From an uncultured bacterium (GTDB lineage: Bacteria > Patescibacteriota > Minisyncoccia > Phycocordibacterales > PALSA-1337): a stretch of 48,160 nucleotides of DNA. The notes under the pieces are model-generated. The model ran no database searches and was not told where the DNA came from. It worked only from the letters and a program-made list of their open reading frames with translations. The stretch covers positions 1 to 48,160 of the forward strand of contig CAIRAF010000065.1 in NCBI GenBank assembly GCA_903876465.1, written 5' to 3'. Shown here in pieces: positions 1 to 7,426 of this stretch. A program made the translations under genes and the position numbers. Position 1 is the stretch's first letter. Each line of letters opens with the position of its first letter.

Positions 1-77
1 GCACAGAAAAACGAAGCAGCCTCCAGTGATTTTTTAATTTTATCTTCTGCTGGCAATTTTTTATTTATTATAAACAA
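1..77 (-). CDS. Possible 5' end of a further polysaccharide-cluster gene (partial)
   Basis: After the glycosyltransferase stop, the minus strand stays open to the window edge in another frame. It could start at a TTG (75-77) overlapping the last codons of the glycosyltransferase. The fragment reads LFIINKKLPAEDKIKKSLEA and then continues off the window. A purine-rich AAAAGGAG lies only 2 nt before the TTG, which is too close for a normal ribosome site, so the start is doubtful. Its product cannot be named. Same-strand adjacency suggests it would be the next member of the glycan operon. Confidence 0.3.
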   Translation of the reverse strand, partial: MFIINKKLPAEDKIKKSLEAASFFC

Positions 78-1006
78 TGCTCCTTTTGCATAATCTTCTC
101 AATCAGTTCATGAATAATTCCAGGCTTAATATATTTTTCATAATCTGATATTAATATATTTTCTTGTGCACATAATTCTGTAAATAGATTCTTCTCTCCA
201 TGAATATTGAAACTTAGAATGGTATCTTTCACTGAGTCATTAAAGATATAAATAAATTCTGATAGAATCAAGAACCAATTGTAATTCGCTTTTCCAGATT
301 CGTATTCACGTATGTAGTATGATTTATTGAAATTTATTCTGTGTAAATATTCTGCATCTGGACATGTGTATGCTTTTAGCTCATTCATTATGAATCTCCA
401 AGCGAAGGATTGCGTGTCGAATCCATGGTTAGTTGGGTAACCACCTGTTGTTTCGAAAGCCTTCTTTGTAAACATGAAAGTAGAATACAACGAGCAGTAT
501 GCTTCTTTTTGGAATAATGCTTCAACTGGTATGATTTGGTCAACATAACCAAAAGTGTGTACGATTTCTATATTGTTAACATCATTACCTTTGAATTTCC
601 TTGATCTATGAATACCTACACCATCACATGCTTTTCCGTTATTTCTTTTTTCCAACATAAACGTAAGCATTTTTGATAATGCTTTGGTTCCGAGCATGTC
701 ATCACTATCGAGACAGAATATGATATCTGCTTTTGCATGCATCACTGCAGTATTTCTTGTTGCGCCACCACCCTTATTTTGTTCATGAAAAAAGATAGAT
801 ATTTTAGCATCACTTTTTGTCAGTGATTCTTGTGCAAGACGTTCCATAACCACTTTAGTTGTATCAGTCGATCCATCGTCGACCATTACGATCTCAAATG
901 TAAAACCAGCTTCCTTAAGTCCTTGGGTATAACAAGAATTAACCGCTTGCTCTAGGGTTTTTGAACAGTTATAACAGGGGATAATTATTGTTAGATCCGG
1001 TTTCAT
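68..1006 (-). CDS. Family 2 glycosyltransferase (GT-A fold)
   Basis: Predicted inverting sugar transferase that uses a nucleotide-sugar donor at the inner face of the membrane. The N-terminus has the GT2 pattern: a hydrophobic strand ending in IIIPCYN (residues 7-13), DDGSTD (43-48) for the nucleotide, and DSDD (100-103) as the metal-binding DXD equivalent. Another conserved stretch is NKGGGATRN (77-85). A C-terminal HRINFNKS region may hold the third metal ligand. No transmembrane segment is evident, and 312 residues is normal for a soluble GT2. It is the last complete gene of a minus-strand cluster, 6 nt after a methyltransferase gene. Donor and acceptor cannot be read from sequence. Gmd and Fcl upstream make GDP-fucose available, but nothing ties this enzyme to it. 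Confidence 0.88.
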   Translation of the reverse strand: MKPDLTIIIPCYNCSKTLEQAVNSCYTQGLKEAGFTFEIVMVDDGSTDTTKVVMERLAQESLTKSDAKISIFFHEQNKGGGATRNTAVMHAKADIIFCLDSDDMLGTKALSKMLTFMLEKRNNGKACDGVGIHRSRKFKGNDVNNIEIVHTFGYVDQIIPVEALFQKEAYCSLYSTFMFTKKAFETTGGYPTNHGFDTQSFAWRFIMNELKAYTCPDAEYLHRINFNKSYYIREYESGKANYNWFLILSEFIYIFNDSVKDTILSFNIHGEKNLFTELCAQENILISDYEKYIKPGIIHELIEKIMQKEHCL

Positions 1007-1012
1007 AATTTT

Positions 1013-1684
1013 CTATATCGTCTTTTTGACAATACAAACAATTTGAGCCAGCGTATCTTCTTTTTTTGTCTGGTCGACGGCTTCATATCTCAAGACAAGT
1101 GATTCTAGGAATTTTGGAGCAATTTTTCGACGCTCGAGTCCACGATAATAGCGTACGAAATACTTCGAAATGAAGCCTGTGTTTTTGCGAGGTCCAAATC
1201 TAAACAGCCGACGGTCATAGTTATGATCTTGAAGGGCAATTTTCATTATATGACCACCTGGCAATGATTGTGCAAGATCCAGCACATTGATTGATATCGG
1301 TGACCAACTCTTTGTTTTTGATATAGTAAAAGTCGCTTTATGATCAGGATTGAATCTACTTGGAAATACACCTTGTTCATATAGATCTTCTTCAGGTACC
1401 ATGAAGAAAAGGTATCCACCAACTTTGACTAGTTTCCACCATTCTAGTATTGCTTTACGTGGTTCGTGCATATGTTCTAGACAATGTGAAGCATAGACGA
1501 AATCGAACTGCTCTTTTATGAATTGTGAAATAATATTTGCATCACCATCTTCCATATCGAATCTTTTAACGTTTGGTAAGACAGGATCTTCAGCCGGTCC
1601 AATATCAATACCTTTTCCTTTAAGGACTTCTCGTTCAAGTGAACCATCGGTCCATATTTTCCTTGATTTTGATGTTTCGTTCAT
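1013..1684 (-). CDS. Class I SAM-dependent methyltransferase (Methyltransf_11 type)
   Basis: Predicted Rossmann-fold methyltransferase of 223 residues. The SAM-binding GIDIGP motif is at residues 25-30. An FDMEDGDAN stretch fits the acidic loop. FDFVYASHCLEHM (about residues 59-71) is the typical post-I signature, where CLEH is characteristic of Methyltransf_11, and VGGYLFFMVPEE follows. Its place among glycan genes suggests it methylates a sugar or a glycan end, but the substrate is unknown. Upstream, a TATAAT on the minus strand (1693-1698) overlaps the stop codon of the preceding gene and lies 8 nt before the ATG. The gene may therefore have its own leaderless promoter as well as operon readthrough. 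Confidence 0.85.
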   Translation of the reverse strand: MNETSKSRKIWTDGSLEREVLKGKGIDIGPAEDPVLPNVKRFDMEDGDANIISQFIKEQFDFVYASHCLEHMHEPRKAILEWWKLVKVGGYLFFMVPEEDLYEQGVFPSRFNPDHKATFTISKTKSWSPISINVLDLAQSLPGGHIMKIALQDHNYDRRLFRFGPRKNTGFISKYFVRYYRGLERRKIAPKFLESLVLRYEAVDQTKKEDTLAQIVCIVKKTI

Positions 1685-1693
1685 GGTTGTATA

Positions 1694-2356
1694 TTATAAT
1701 TTTTCAGTATATTTAAATATGGCAAAGCCTACGCTTTCGGGTCTTCCAAGTTCAGTCATTGTTAACCAGTGTTTGTCTTGCAAGATGACAGGTTTAACTT
1801 TTACTGTTTTTTCTGTATTCCAGTCATGTAAAGCAAGAATCATACCATCTTTAAAATAAGGTTTAAAAAAATTATATTGTTCTAGAGTTTGTCCACCATC
1901 CTCGGCACCATCAAGGAATATCATATATGTTTTGTTTTTTCCTTGGAGGTATTTTTCAAAGACATCAGGGCTTGAACTATAGATAAATTCTATAAAAGGA
2001 TATTGGGATTTTATGTATTTTTGGTAACGATTCTTTGCTTTGTTGTACAGAAATTGATCATTCTCTGTTGTGAATAATTTTCCTTTACCATTATCCTTCA
2101 AGGCTTTTGAGATAAAGAAGGTACTGCCACCACCAGTATATGTTCCGATTTCAAAACAATAATCTGGTTTTACCTCTCTCACTATTTCATACAATGCTTT
2201 TCTTTCAGCTTTGTACATCTGGCCTGGTAGAAAGAATGAGCCATCAAAAAACATCCTTTCTTTTTTTGACTGGAATGGTCGCTTAAATAAGATATATGTT
2301 AATTTATCAAAATTACTTAATTCCCAAAAATTATGTTTATATATTTCTTTATTCAT
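1694..2356 (-). CDS. Class I SAM-dependent methyltransferase (Methyltransf_24 / CmcI-like)
   Basis: 220 residues with a Rossmann-type SAM site: CFEIGTYTGGGSTFF (about residues 68-82) followed by an acidic FTTEND strand end, then YMIFLDGAEDGGQTLEQY and MILALHDWN. The DG and HDW signatures are usual in Methyltransf_24 and cephalosporin-hydroxylase-like O-methyltransferases. The start overlaps the end of the exostosin-like gene by 8 nt, so the two are probably translationally coupled. It is the second methyltransferase in a row, and the pair could cap or decorate the glycan. The substrate cannot be inferred. Confidence 0.82.
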   Translation of the reverse strand: MNKEIYKHNFWELSNFDKLTYILFKRPFQSKKERMFFDGSFFLPGQMYKAERKALYEIVREVKPDYCFEIGTYTGGGSTFFISKALKDNGKGKLFTTENDQFLYNKAKNRYQKYIKSQYPFIEFIYSSSPDVFEKYLQGKNKTYMIFLDGAEDGGQTLEQYNFFKPYFKDGMILALHDWNTEKTVKVKPVILQDKHWLTMTELGRPESVGFAIFKYTEKL

Positions 2357-3257
2357 GTTTTTCTTGAAAATATTTTATCTTAGCAATCCAATAATCCATA
2401 TGCATAGCGTCAAACTTTGCGGTCTTCAGAAGTTCATCATACTTTCTGGCAATATCTGATTCGCTAACATTTTTTAGGTCGTTCCATTCCTTAACAATCC
2501 AGAAGGGGAGGCCGGCTTTATGTAATGAAGATATTGTTACAGAATCTTGTACGACAGGGATTATGCCTAGATGGAAAGCCTCATAAGGTCTATGGGTGTC
2601 TATGGCATTTCCACGTGGAGATATGAGAAATTTATAACTAAGTAATAACTCTATGAATTTTGCTTGAGAGACACGTGCACGGACTGTTTCCATGAGTGGG
2701 TTACTGTCGCAAAATTTACGTAGAGGCACTCGTATAGGCATACATGTATCATTCGTGAATCTATAAAAGAATTTATCTTTTCTACCAGGATTTTTATAGT
2801 TTGTAGATGAAGCAGGAGTTAGATATGGTTTATCTGTGTGTTCGAAATTGTGGAAATTAGAAAGACCTACAGGTAATGGAGTGACCTTTTCGTGCTCCAC
2901 AGTTACGTTCTGAGCAAAACAATGAATGATATTATCGTCCAGGAGTGAAGTGTATCGTTTATCGAAAGTATAATCTCCATTATGAACAATCAAAATGTAA
3001 GGAGCAATGATGTTTGGATGTATTTCTTGTAAATATTGTAGTGCTTTACTTTGACTAACAAATACAACATCACCATGCGAGACTCCTCCTGGAAGAAAAG
3101 TTGTTGTTTCGTCATATATATGTTTTGCAAGAGCCCGAAAAGAGTCTCCTGTTACGATAGGATAACTTGTCGGACGACTATTTCCCTTAAGTTTCAATCC
3201 AAGACGACGAAGGCGCAGGATAATACCATTTTTCTTTTTAGTAATATATTTGATCAT
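2349..3257 (-). CDS. Exostosin-like (GT47-type) glycosyltransferase
   Basis: 302 residues. The C-terminal half contains YKFLISPRGNAIDTHRPYE followed by AFHLGIIPVV. This is the conserved SPRGNG-D-HR-EAL-GCIPV core of the exostosin/GT47 C-terminal domain, which binds the donor nucleotide sugar. The N-terminal half (ILIVHNGDYTFD, LPVGLSNFHNF) matches the general style of bacterial relatives. Bacterial exostosin-like proteins often sit in capsule or O-antigen clusters, as here between the flippase and two methyltransferases. TAA of the flippase gene and ATG of this gene are directly adjacent (TAAATG), indicating coupling. Sugar specificity is unknown. Confidence 0.72.
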   Translation of the reverse strand: MIKYITKKKNGIILRLRRLGLKLKGNSRPTSYPIVTGDSFRALAKHIYDETTTFLPGGVSHGDVVFVSQSKALQYLQEIHPNIIAPYILIVHNGDYTFDKRYTSLLDDNIIHCFAQNVTVEHEKVTPLPVGLSNFHNFEHTDKPYLTPASSTNYKNPGRKDKFFYRFTNDTCMPIRVPLRKFCDSNPLMETVRARVSQAKFIELLLSYKFLISPRGNAIDTHRPYEAFHLGIIPVVQDSVTISSLHKAGLPFWIVKEWNDLKNVSESDIARKYDELLKTAKFDAMHMDYWIAKIKYFQEKHE

Positions 3258-4820
3258 TTAATTAGTTTTTACAGGTAATTTGAAAGTTCTCATAACCTGT
3301 TTAGTGAATGTCAGAATATCATGCGTGTCATCTTTGTCAAAAAAGCCTAGTACATAGTGGGTAATTATAAAAATCACACAAGAAATAATTATGGCCATGA
3401 TTACTAGGAAGAAGTTGGTTATAAATGGTTTTATTAACAAAACATCAAATATGAAAACTAGTGTTGAAGTTAGAAATAGTTGTGAGATTAGTTTGAAATA
3501 ATGAATCTTTCTAAAAGTCAGCTCTAGGTATTTTTTTTCAGTTTTGTATATGAGGAATAAGTATGGAACAAAAGCGAGTAGATATGACCACGCAGCACCC
3601 ATGATACCAAAATGAGGGAGTAGAATTACTAACAATAAGGCATTTATGCCTGCAGTAAATATCGAGGTAATTGTCAGTGCCTTCAATTTACCCATGCCAA
3701 GAAGGAAACTGTTAAGTGGAGAGGTGACCGCAATCACGAGATTTGTCAGAGCTAATATTATAAGTACTCCTGTAGCCTTATTTGCTAGGTCTGAATTTAT
3801 CCAGTATTGCAATATTGGATAGGCGAAAGCTATAAAAGTAATAGCTGTTGCTGTCGAAATTACAGTTATCAATCTCATCGATCTGGTATACAGATTTTTT
3901 GTCATATCTCTGTTACCGCCACCTTCAAAATAAGCCGTCATAGGGAATATCACAGAAGAAAGTGTGCCAGACAGCGTCGGTATTTTACTGGTTAGGCTTC
4001 CTGGTAGAGAGTAGTATGTCAGGTTCGATGGTCCAAGGAAAAGTGGAATGATCATGCGATCAAGATACGTAAGCGACGAACCAGCTAAATTATTTAGAAA
4101 AAGAGTCGTACCGAATTTATAACAATTTGCGGCTTCGGTCTTACTCCATCCATATGAGTTAATAAAAGCACTGGTTTCCTTATGTACTGTTGATTTAGCG
4201 TATTTTCTATATACAAAATAGAAAATAAGAGCGAGTATCGCTTGTAGTAGAAAGATGTCGTTGACTGGTCCATTTAGAAAAGCTATTGCCAGTATGCCTA
4301 ATTGTTGAATAGAAATGAAAACAATACCTATTTTTGATCCTATGTCGAAACGTTGATATGCAGTAGGAATTATCGTATGAATTGAATTGATACTATTGAT
4401 AAAGAAAATGATGCCTGCATATATAAAAGAGGGAATATATAGCTCATATGAGCCTGCGATTTCAGAGGGAAATGATTTAATTCCAATAAAAATAGAAGCT
4501 ATGATTAAAGTGGCGCCGATAACGCCAATACCTAGTAGTATAGTATTTGCTGTTTTGAATAATTTCTTTAGTCCCTCGATGTCGTCTCCTCCGTGTCGTT
4601 CAGATATGAATTTACTGATAGCTGTTGAGACGCCAAGATCAAGAAGTCCTACTAGACTGATGAGTGTGCTTATAAAGATATAGACGCCGTATTCTTTAAC
4701 CCCAAAATGTCGAACGATGATAGGGGTGATAAAGATGGCCAAAATTACAGGCCATGAAAAAGCAACAAGGCTGTACGAAATATTTTTAAATGTCGTCTGC
4801 TTTATGTTTGTAGCGATCAT
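3258..4820 (-). CDS. Wzx-type polysaccharide flippase (MOP superfamily)
   Basis: 520-residue polytopic membrane protein with about 12-14 hydrophobic helices. It begins with SYSLVAFSWPVILAIFITPI and a VRHFGVKEYGVYIFISTLI segment, the usual first two helices of MOP flippases. ISKFISERHGG marks the loop after helix 2. It is predicted to translocate lipid-linked oligosaccharide across the cytoplasmic membrane so that a Wzy/ligase protein can act on it outside; two such proteins are encoded at 7427 and 37014. The start codon overlaps the fcl stop (TAATG at 4818-4822), so synthesis is probably coupled to fcl. Confidence 0.88.
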   Translation of the reverse strand: MIATNIKQTTFKNISYSLVAFSWPVILAIFITPIIVRHFGVKEYGVYIFISTLISLVGLLDLGVSTAISKFISERHGGDDIEGLKKLFKTANTILLGIGVIGATLIIASIFIGIKSFPSEIAGSYELYIPSFIYAGIIFFINSINSIHTIIPTAYQRFDIGSKIGIVFISIQQLGILAIAFLNGPVNDIFLLQAILALIFYFVYRKYAKSTVHKETSAFINSYGWSKTEAANCYKFGTTLFLNNLAGSSLTYLDRMIIPLFLGPSNLTYYSLPGSLTSKIPTLSGTLSSVIFPMTAYFEGGGNRDMTKNLYTRSMRLITVISTATAITFIAFAYPILQYWINSDLANKATGVLIILALTNLVIAVTSPLNSFLLGMGKLKALTITSIFTAGINALLLVILLPHFGIMGAAWSYLLAFVPYLFLIYKTEKKYLELTFRKIHYFKLISQLFLTSTLVFIFDVLLIKPFITNFFLVIMAIIISCVIFIITHYVLGFFDKDDTHDILTFTKQVMRTFKLPVKTN

Positions 4821-5791
4821 TATTTATTCCTTATGTACCACTGAATTGTTCTTTTTAGTCCTTCATCAAAATTGATTTTTGCTTTAAACCCAAACTCTTT
4901 TTTAGCTCTAGATATGTCTAATTTTCTCCTCATTTGACCGTCTGGTTTGTCACTGTTCCACACAATAGTGCCTTTATAGTTTGTGATCTTAATAATTTTT
5001 TTAACTAGATCCTTTATTGATATTTCTATGCCAGTGCCAAGATTAACTGGTTCAGAACTATTGTATTTTTCTGTTGCTAGGATTATGCCTTCAGCTGCAT
5101 CTTCTGCATACAAAAATTCGCGTCTAGCTTTACCGGTACCCCAAACTTCGATTGATGGAAGTTTTTTCTCCTTAGCTTCAATAACTTTTTTAATAAGTGC
5201 TGGCACAACATGACTTGAGTTTGGATTAAAATTATCTCTTGGGCCATAGAGATTTACTGGAAGGAGATAGATTGCATTAAAGCCATATTCTTGTCTGTAT
5301 GCTTGAGCTTGTACGAGCATCATCTTCTTTGCGAGTCCGTATGGAGCGTTTGTCTCTTCTGGGTATCCCATCCAGATGTCAGATTCTTTGAATGGAACAG
5401 AAGGAGATTTTGGATATGCACAAATAGTACTGATTGCTACAAATTTTTCTATACCGGCTTTACGGGCTTCTTCCATGAGTTGTGTACCCATAATCAAATT
5501 GTCGTAGAACAATTTACCAGGATGTTCTTTATTGAATCCGATACCACCAACAGTTGCAGCAAGATGAATAACTATATCTATACCTCGAAGTACTTCCTTA
5601 CAATTTTCTAATTTTCTGAGATCAAGGTCTTTAGATCTTGGAATAATGATATTTTCTTTTTTGATGCCACGAGCAAGTAATTTATCTACGACAAATGAAC
5701 CAAGAAATCCTGCACCTCCTGTGACCAGTATCTTCTTGTTTTTTAGGTCAATTTGTCCAGTTACGCTCGTATTTAAAGCTTTTTTCTTCAT
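4820..5791 (-). CDS. fcl: GDP-L-fucose synthase (GDP-4-keto-6-deoxymannose epimerase/reductase)
   Basis: Short-chain dehydrogenase/reductase fold. NADPH site ILVTGGAGFLGS is near residues 21-32, IHLAATVGGI follows, a Ser region AISTICAYP, and the catalytic Y-x3-K is in APYGLAKKM. NPNSSHVVPALIKK, with WGTGKARREFLY further on, is diagnostic of GDP-fucose synthases within the extended SDR family. It carries out the epimerase and reductase steps after Gmd to give GDP-L-fucose. A 20-residue basic extension precedes the Rossmann strand. A minus-strand TATAAT (5799-5804) directly follows the TAG of the upstream Nudix gene and lies 7 nt before the ATG, so a leaderless transcript could start here. Confidence 0.9.
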   Translation of the reverse strand: MKKKALNTSVTGQIDLKNKKILVTGGAGFLGSFVVDKLLARGIKKENIIIPRSKDLDLRKLENCKEVLRGIDIVIHLAATVGGIGFNKEHPGKLFYDNLIMGTQLMEEARKAGIEKFVAISTICAYPKSPSVPFKESDIWMGYPEETNAPYGLAKKMMLVQAQAYRQEYGFNAIYLLPVNLYGPRDNFNPNSSHVVPALIKKVIEAKEKKLPSIEVWGTGKARREFLYAEDAAEGIILATEKYNSSEPVNLGTGIEISIKDLVKKIIKITNYKGTIVWNSDKPDGQMRRKLDISRAKKEFGFKAKINFDEGLKRTIQWYIRNK

Positions 5792-5804
5792 AAGCCAGAT
5801 TATA

Positions 5805-6293
5805 CTATTTATTTTTTAAAGCTGATAGGGTCATATTAACTCTTTTTTGAATAAAAGGGTGGAAGGACTTACTGTTTATTGGAAACCACTTTTTATCGTC
5901 ATGTTGATTATCAAATGCTGTATGGAAGTTGTTTTCTTCGATTTCACAAACGAATAAAATAGCGACAGCATCATAGGAAACGCTTTTAAAAACAGAGTTT
6001 TCATGGATATCTCGTGTTAGACCAGCATATATTAGATTATCGGCATTTACAGACATACCTAGTTCTCGCTTTGCCTGTCTAATTGCACAGTCTATATATT
6101 CTTCTTCCTTGAAAAGCCTACCGCCAATCGTAAAGTACACTCCTTTTAAGGGCTCATTCATTCTCCTGAATAAGATAATCTTATCCCTCTTAGTATTGAT
6201 GAACATTATGTCAACAGTACAGATTGGCACATTATCCATAATGTCCTTATAAAGCTTATCTGGAATGAAGTTTTTATCTTCCATGCGTTTCAT
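5805..6293 (-). CDS. Nudix hydrolase, GDP-mannose mannosyl hydrolase-like
   Basis: 162 residues. The Nudix-box region GGRLFKEEEYIDCAIRQAKR continues into ELG. It departs from the classical REXXEE helix in the same way as E. coli GDP-mannose mannosyl hydrolase (RLTMAELG): one glutamate is retained before LG and the first position is not Glu. The preceding sequence, DIMFINTKRDKIILFRRMN with a following GVYF-x-IGGR, also resembles that subfamily. The gene lies between gmd and fcl, just where Gmm lies in colanic-acid-type clusters. The likely role is hydrolysis of a GDP-sugar, possibly tuning GDP-mannose or GDP-fucose. It overlaps gmd by 20 nt; a start at Met4 (6284) is equally possible. Confidence 0.75.
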   Translation of the reverse strand: MKRMEDKNFIPDKLYKDIMDNVPICTVDIMFINTKRDKIILFRRMNEPLKGVYFTIGGRLFKEEEYIDCAIRQAKRELGMSVNADNLIYAGLTRDIHENSVFKSVSYDAVAILFVCEIEENNFHTAFDNQHDDKKWFPINSKSFHPFIQKRVNMTLSALKNK

Positions 6294-7320
6294 TTTTTAG
6301 GTCCGCGTCTATCATGCCTTTCACTAAGCCCTTAAATGATATTTTAGGTTTCCAGCCCAATTCCTTCTTTGCTTTGGAATAATCTCCAATTAGAGAATCT
6401 ACTTCTAGGGGACGATGATATTTCTTGTCGATTTCAATAATCACTTTTCCAGTCTTTTTATCTATGCCTTTTTCATTTAGACCTTTTCCTTTCCACTCCA
6501 ATTCTATACCCAAAACTTTGGCTGATTCATTGACGAATTCTCGCACGCTGTGAGCCTCATTGGTCGCTAGGATATAATCATCGGGTTTTGGGGCCTGCAT
6601 CATGAGCCACATACCTTCGACGTAATCTATTGTATGCCCCCAATCTCTTTTTGCTTCGAGATTTCCCAAGTATAATTTTTCTTGCTTACCAAGTTTTATC
6701 CTGACTAAACCTTCAGTAATTTTTTTTGTAACGAATGTTGAACCACGACGAGGACTTTCGTGATTGAAGAGAATACCGTTGCAGGCGAAAATACCATAGC
6801 TTTCTCGATAATTCTTGGTAATCCAATAAGCAAAGACTTTTCCGCAACCATATGGTGATCGTGGATAAAACGGTGTCTTTTCCGTTTGCGGGATTTCTTG
6901 AACCTTTCCAAACATTTCAGATGAAGATGCTTGGTAGAATTTTGTCTTAATTCCTGATTCTTTTATTGCATCAAGTATACGGAGTGTTCCTATGCCAGTT
7001 ATATCAGCAGTGTATTCAGGTATATTGAAACTGACTCCGACATGACTTTGAGCACCAAGATTGTAGATCTCGTCTGGTTTAATTTTTTCTATCAACCTAG
7101 AAATATTACTTGAATCAGATAGGTCACCGAAATGCAGGAACAATTTGAGGTTTTTTTGGTGTGGATCTTTGAGAATATGATCAATTCGGCCTGTATTAAA
7201 AGAAGAGCTTCTTCGAATTATTCCGTGGACTTCATATCCCTTTTTTATTAAAAATTCAGCCAGATAGGATCCGTCTTGGCCTGTTATACCTGTTATAAGG
7301 GCTTTCTTGGTCTTTTTCAT
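6274..7320 (-). CDS. gmd: GDP-mannose 4,6-dehydratase
   Basis: Extended SDR enzyme making GDP-4-keto-6-deoxy-D-mannose, the first step of GDP-L-fucose or GDP-rhamnose synthesis. Seen: KKALITGITGQDGSYLAEFL (nucleotide site), IIRRSSSFNTGRIDHI, LGAQSHVGVSF, SSSEMFGKVQE with the catalytic Ser/Glu region, and YGCGKVFAYW (Y-x3-K). Length about 348 residues is typical. The frame also has an ATG at 7329. I prefer 7320 (MKKTKKALITG) because a TTCAAA-17 nt-TAGAGT promoter on the minus strand (-10 at 7330-7335) would start transcription at about that ATG. It is the first gene of the polysaccharide cluster. Confidence 0.92.
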   Translation of the reverse strand: MKKTKKALITGITGQDGSYLAEFLIKKGYEVHGIIRRSSSFNTGRIDHILKDPHQKNLKLFLHFGDLSDSSNISRLIEKIKPDEIYNLGAQSHVGVSFNIPEYTADITGIGTLRILDAIKESGIKTKFYQASSSEMFGKVQEIPQTEKTPFYPRSPYGCGKVFAYWITKNYRESYGIFACNGILFNHESPRRGSTFVTKKITEGLVRIKLGKQEKLYLGNLEAKRDWGHTIDYVEGMWLMMQAPKPDDYILATNEAHSVREFVNESAKVLGIELEWKGKGLNEKGIDKKTGKVIIEIDKKYHRPLEVDSLIGDYSKAKKELGWKPKISFKGLVKGMIDADLKNETHGR

Positions 7321-7329
7321 GATTCCCAT

Positions 7330-7358
7330 ACTCTAGCATTATTGTTTCAAAATTTGAA
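7330..7358 (-). promoter_or_regulatory. Candidate leaderless promoter of the gmd polysaccharide cluster
   Basis: On the minus strand TTCAAA (7358-7353), 17 nt, then TAGAGT (7335-7330), followed 9 nt later by the preferred gmd ATG. No Shine-Dalgarno sequence is possible on such a transcript. Confidence 0.45.
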
Positions 7359-7364
7359 TGATGG

Positions 7365-7393
7365 TTGAGTATTTACCCCTAATTCAGTATGAT
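7365..7393 (+). promoter_or_regulatory. Sigma70-like promoter for the ligase/TPR gene
   Basis: TTGAGT (7365-7370), a 17-nt spacer and TATGAT (7388-7393). Transcription would begin near 7400, leaving about 27 nt before the ATG at 7427. It is divergent from the gmd promoter, so both are packed in about 100 bp. Confidence 0.6.
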
Positions 7394-7426
7394 GTATGAA
7401 TTATCTATTAATTCAGACACATTATT

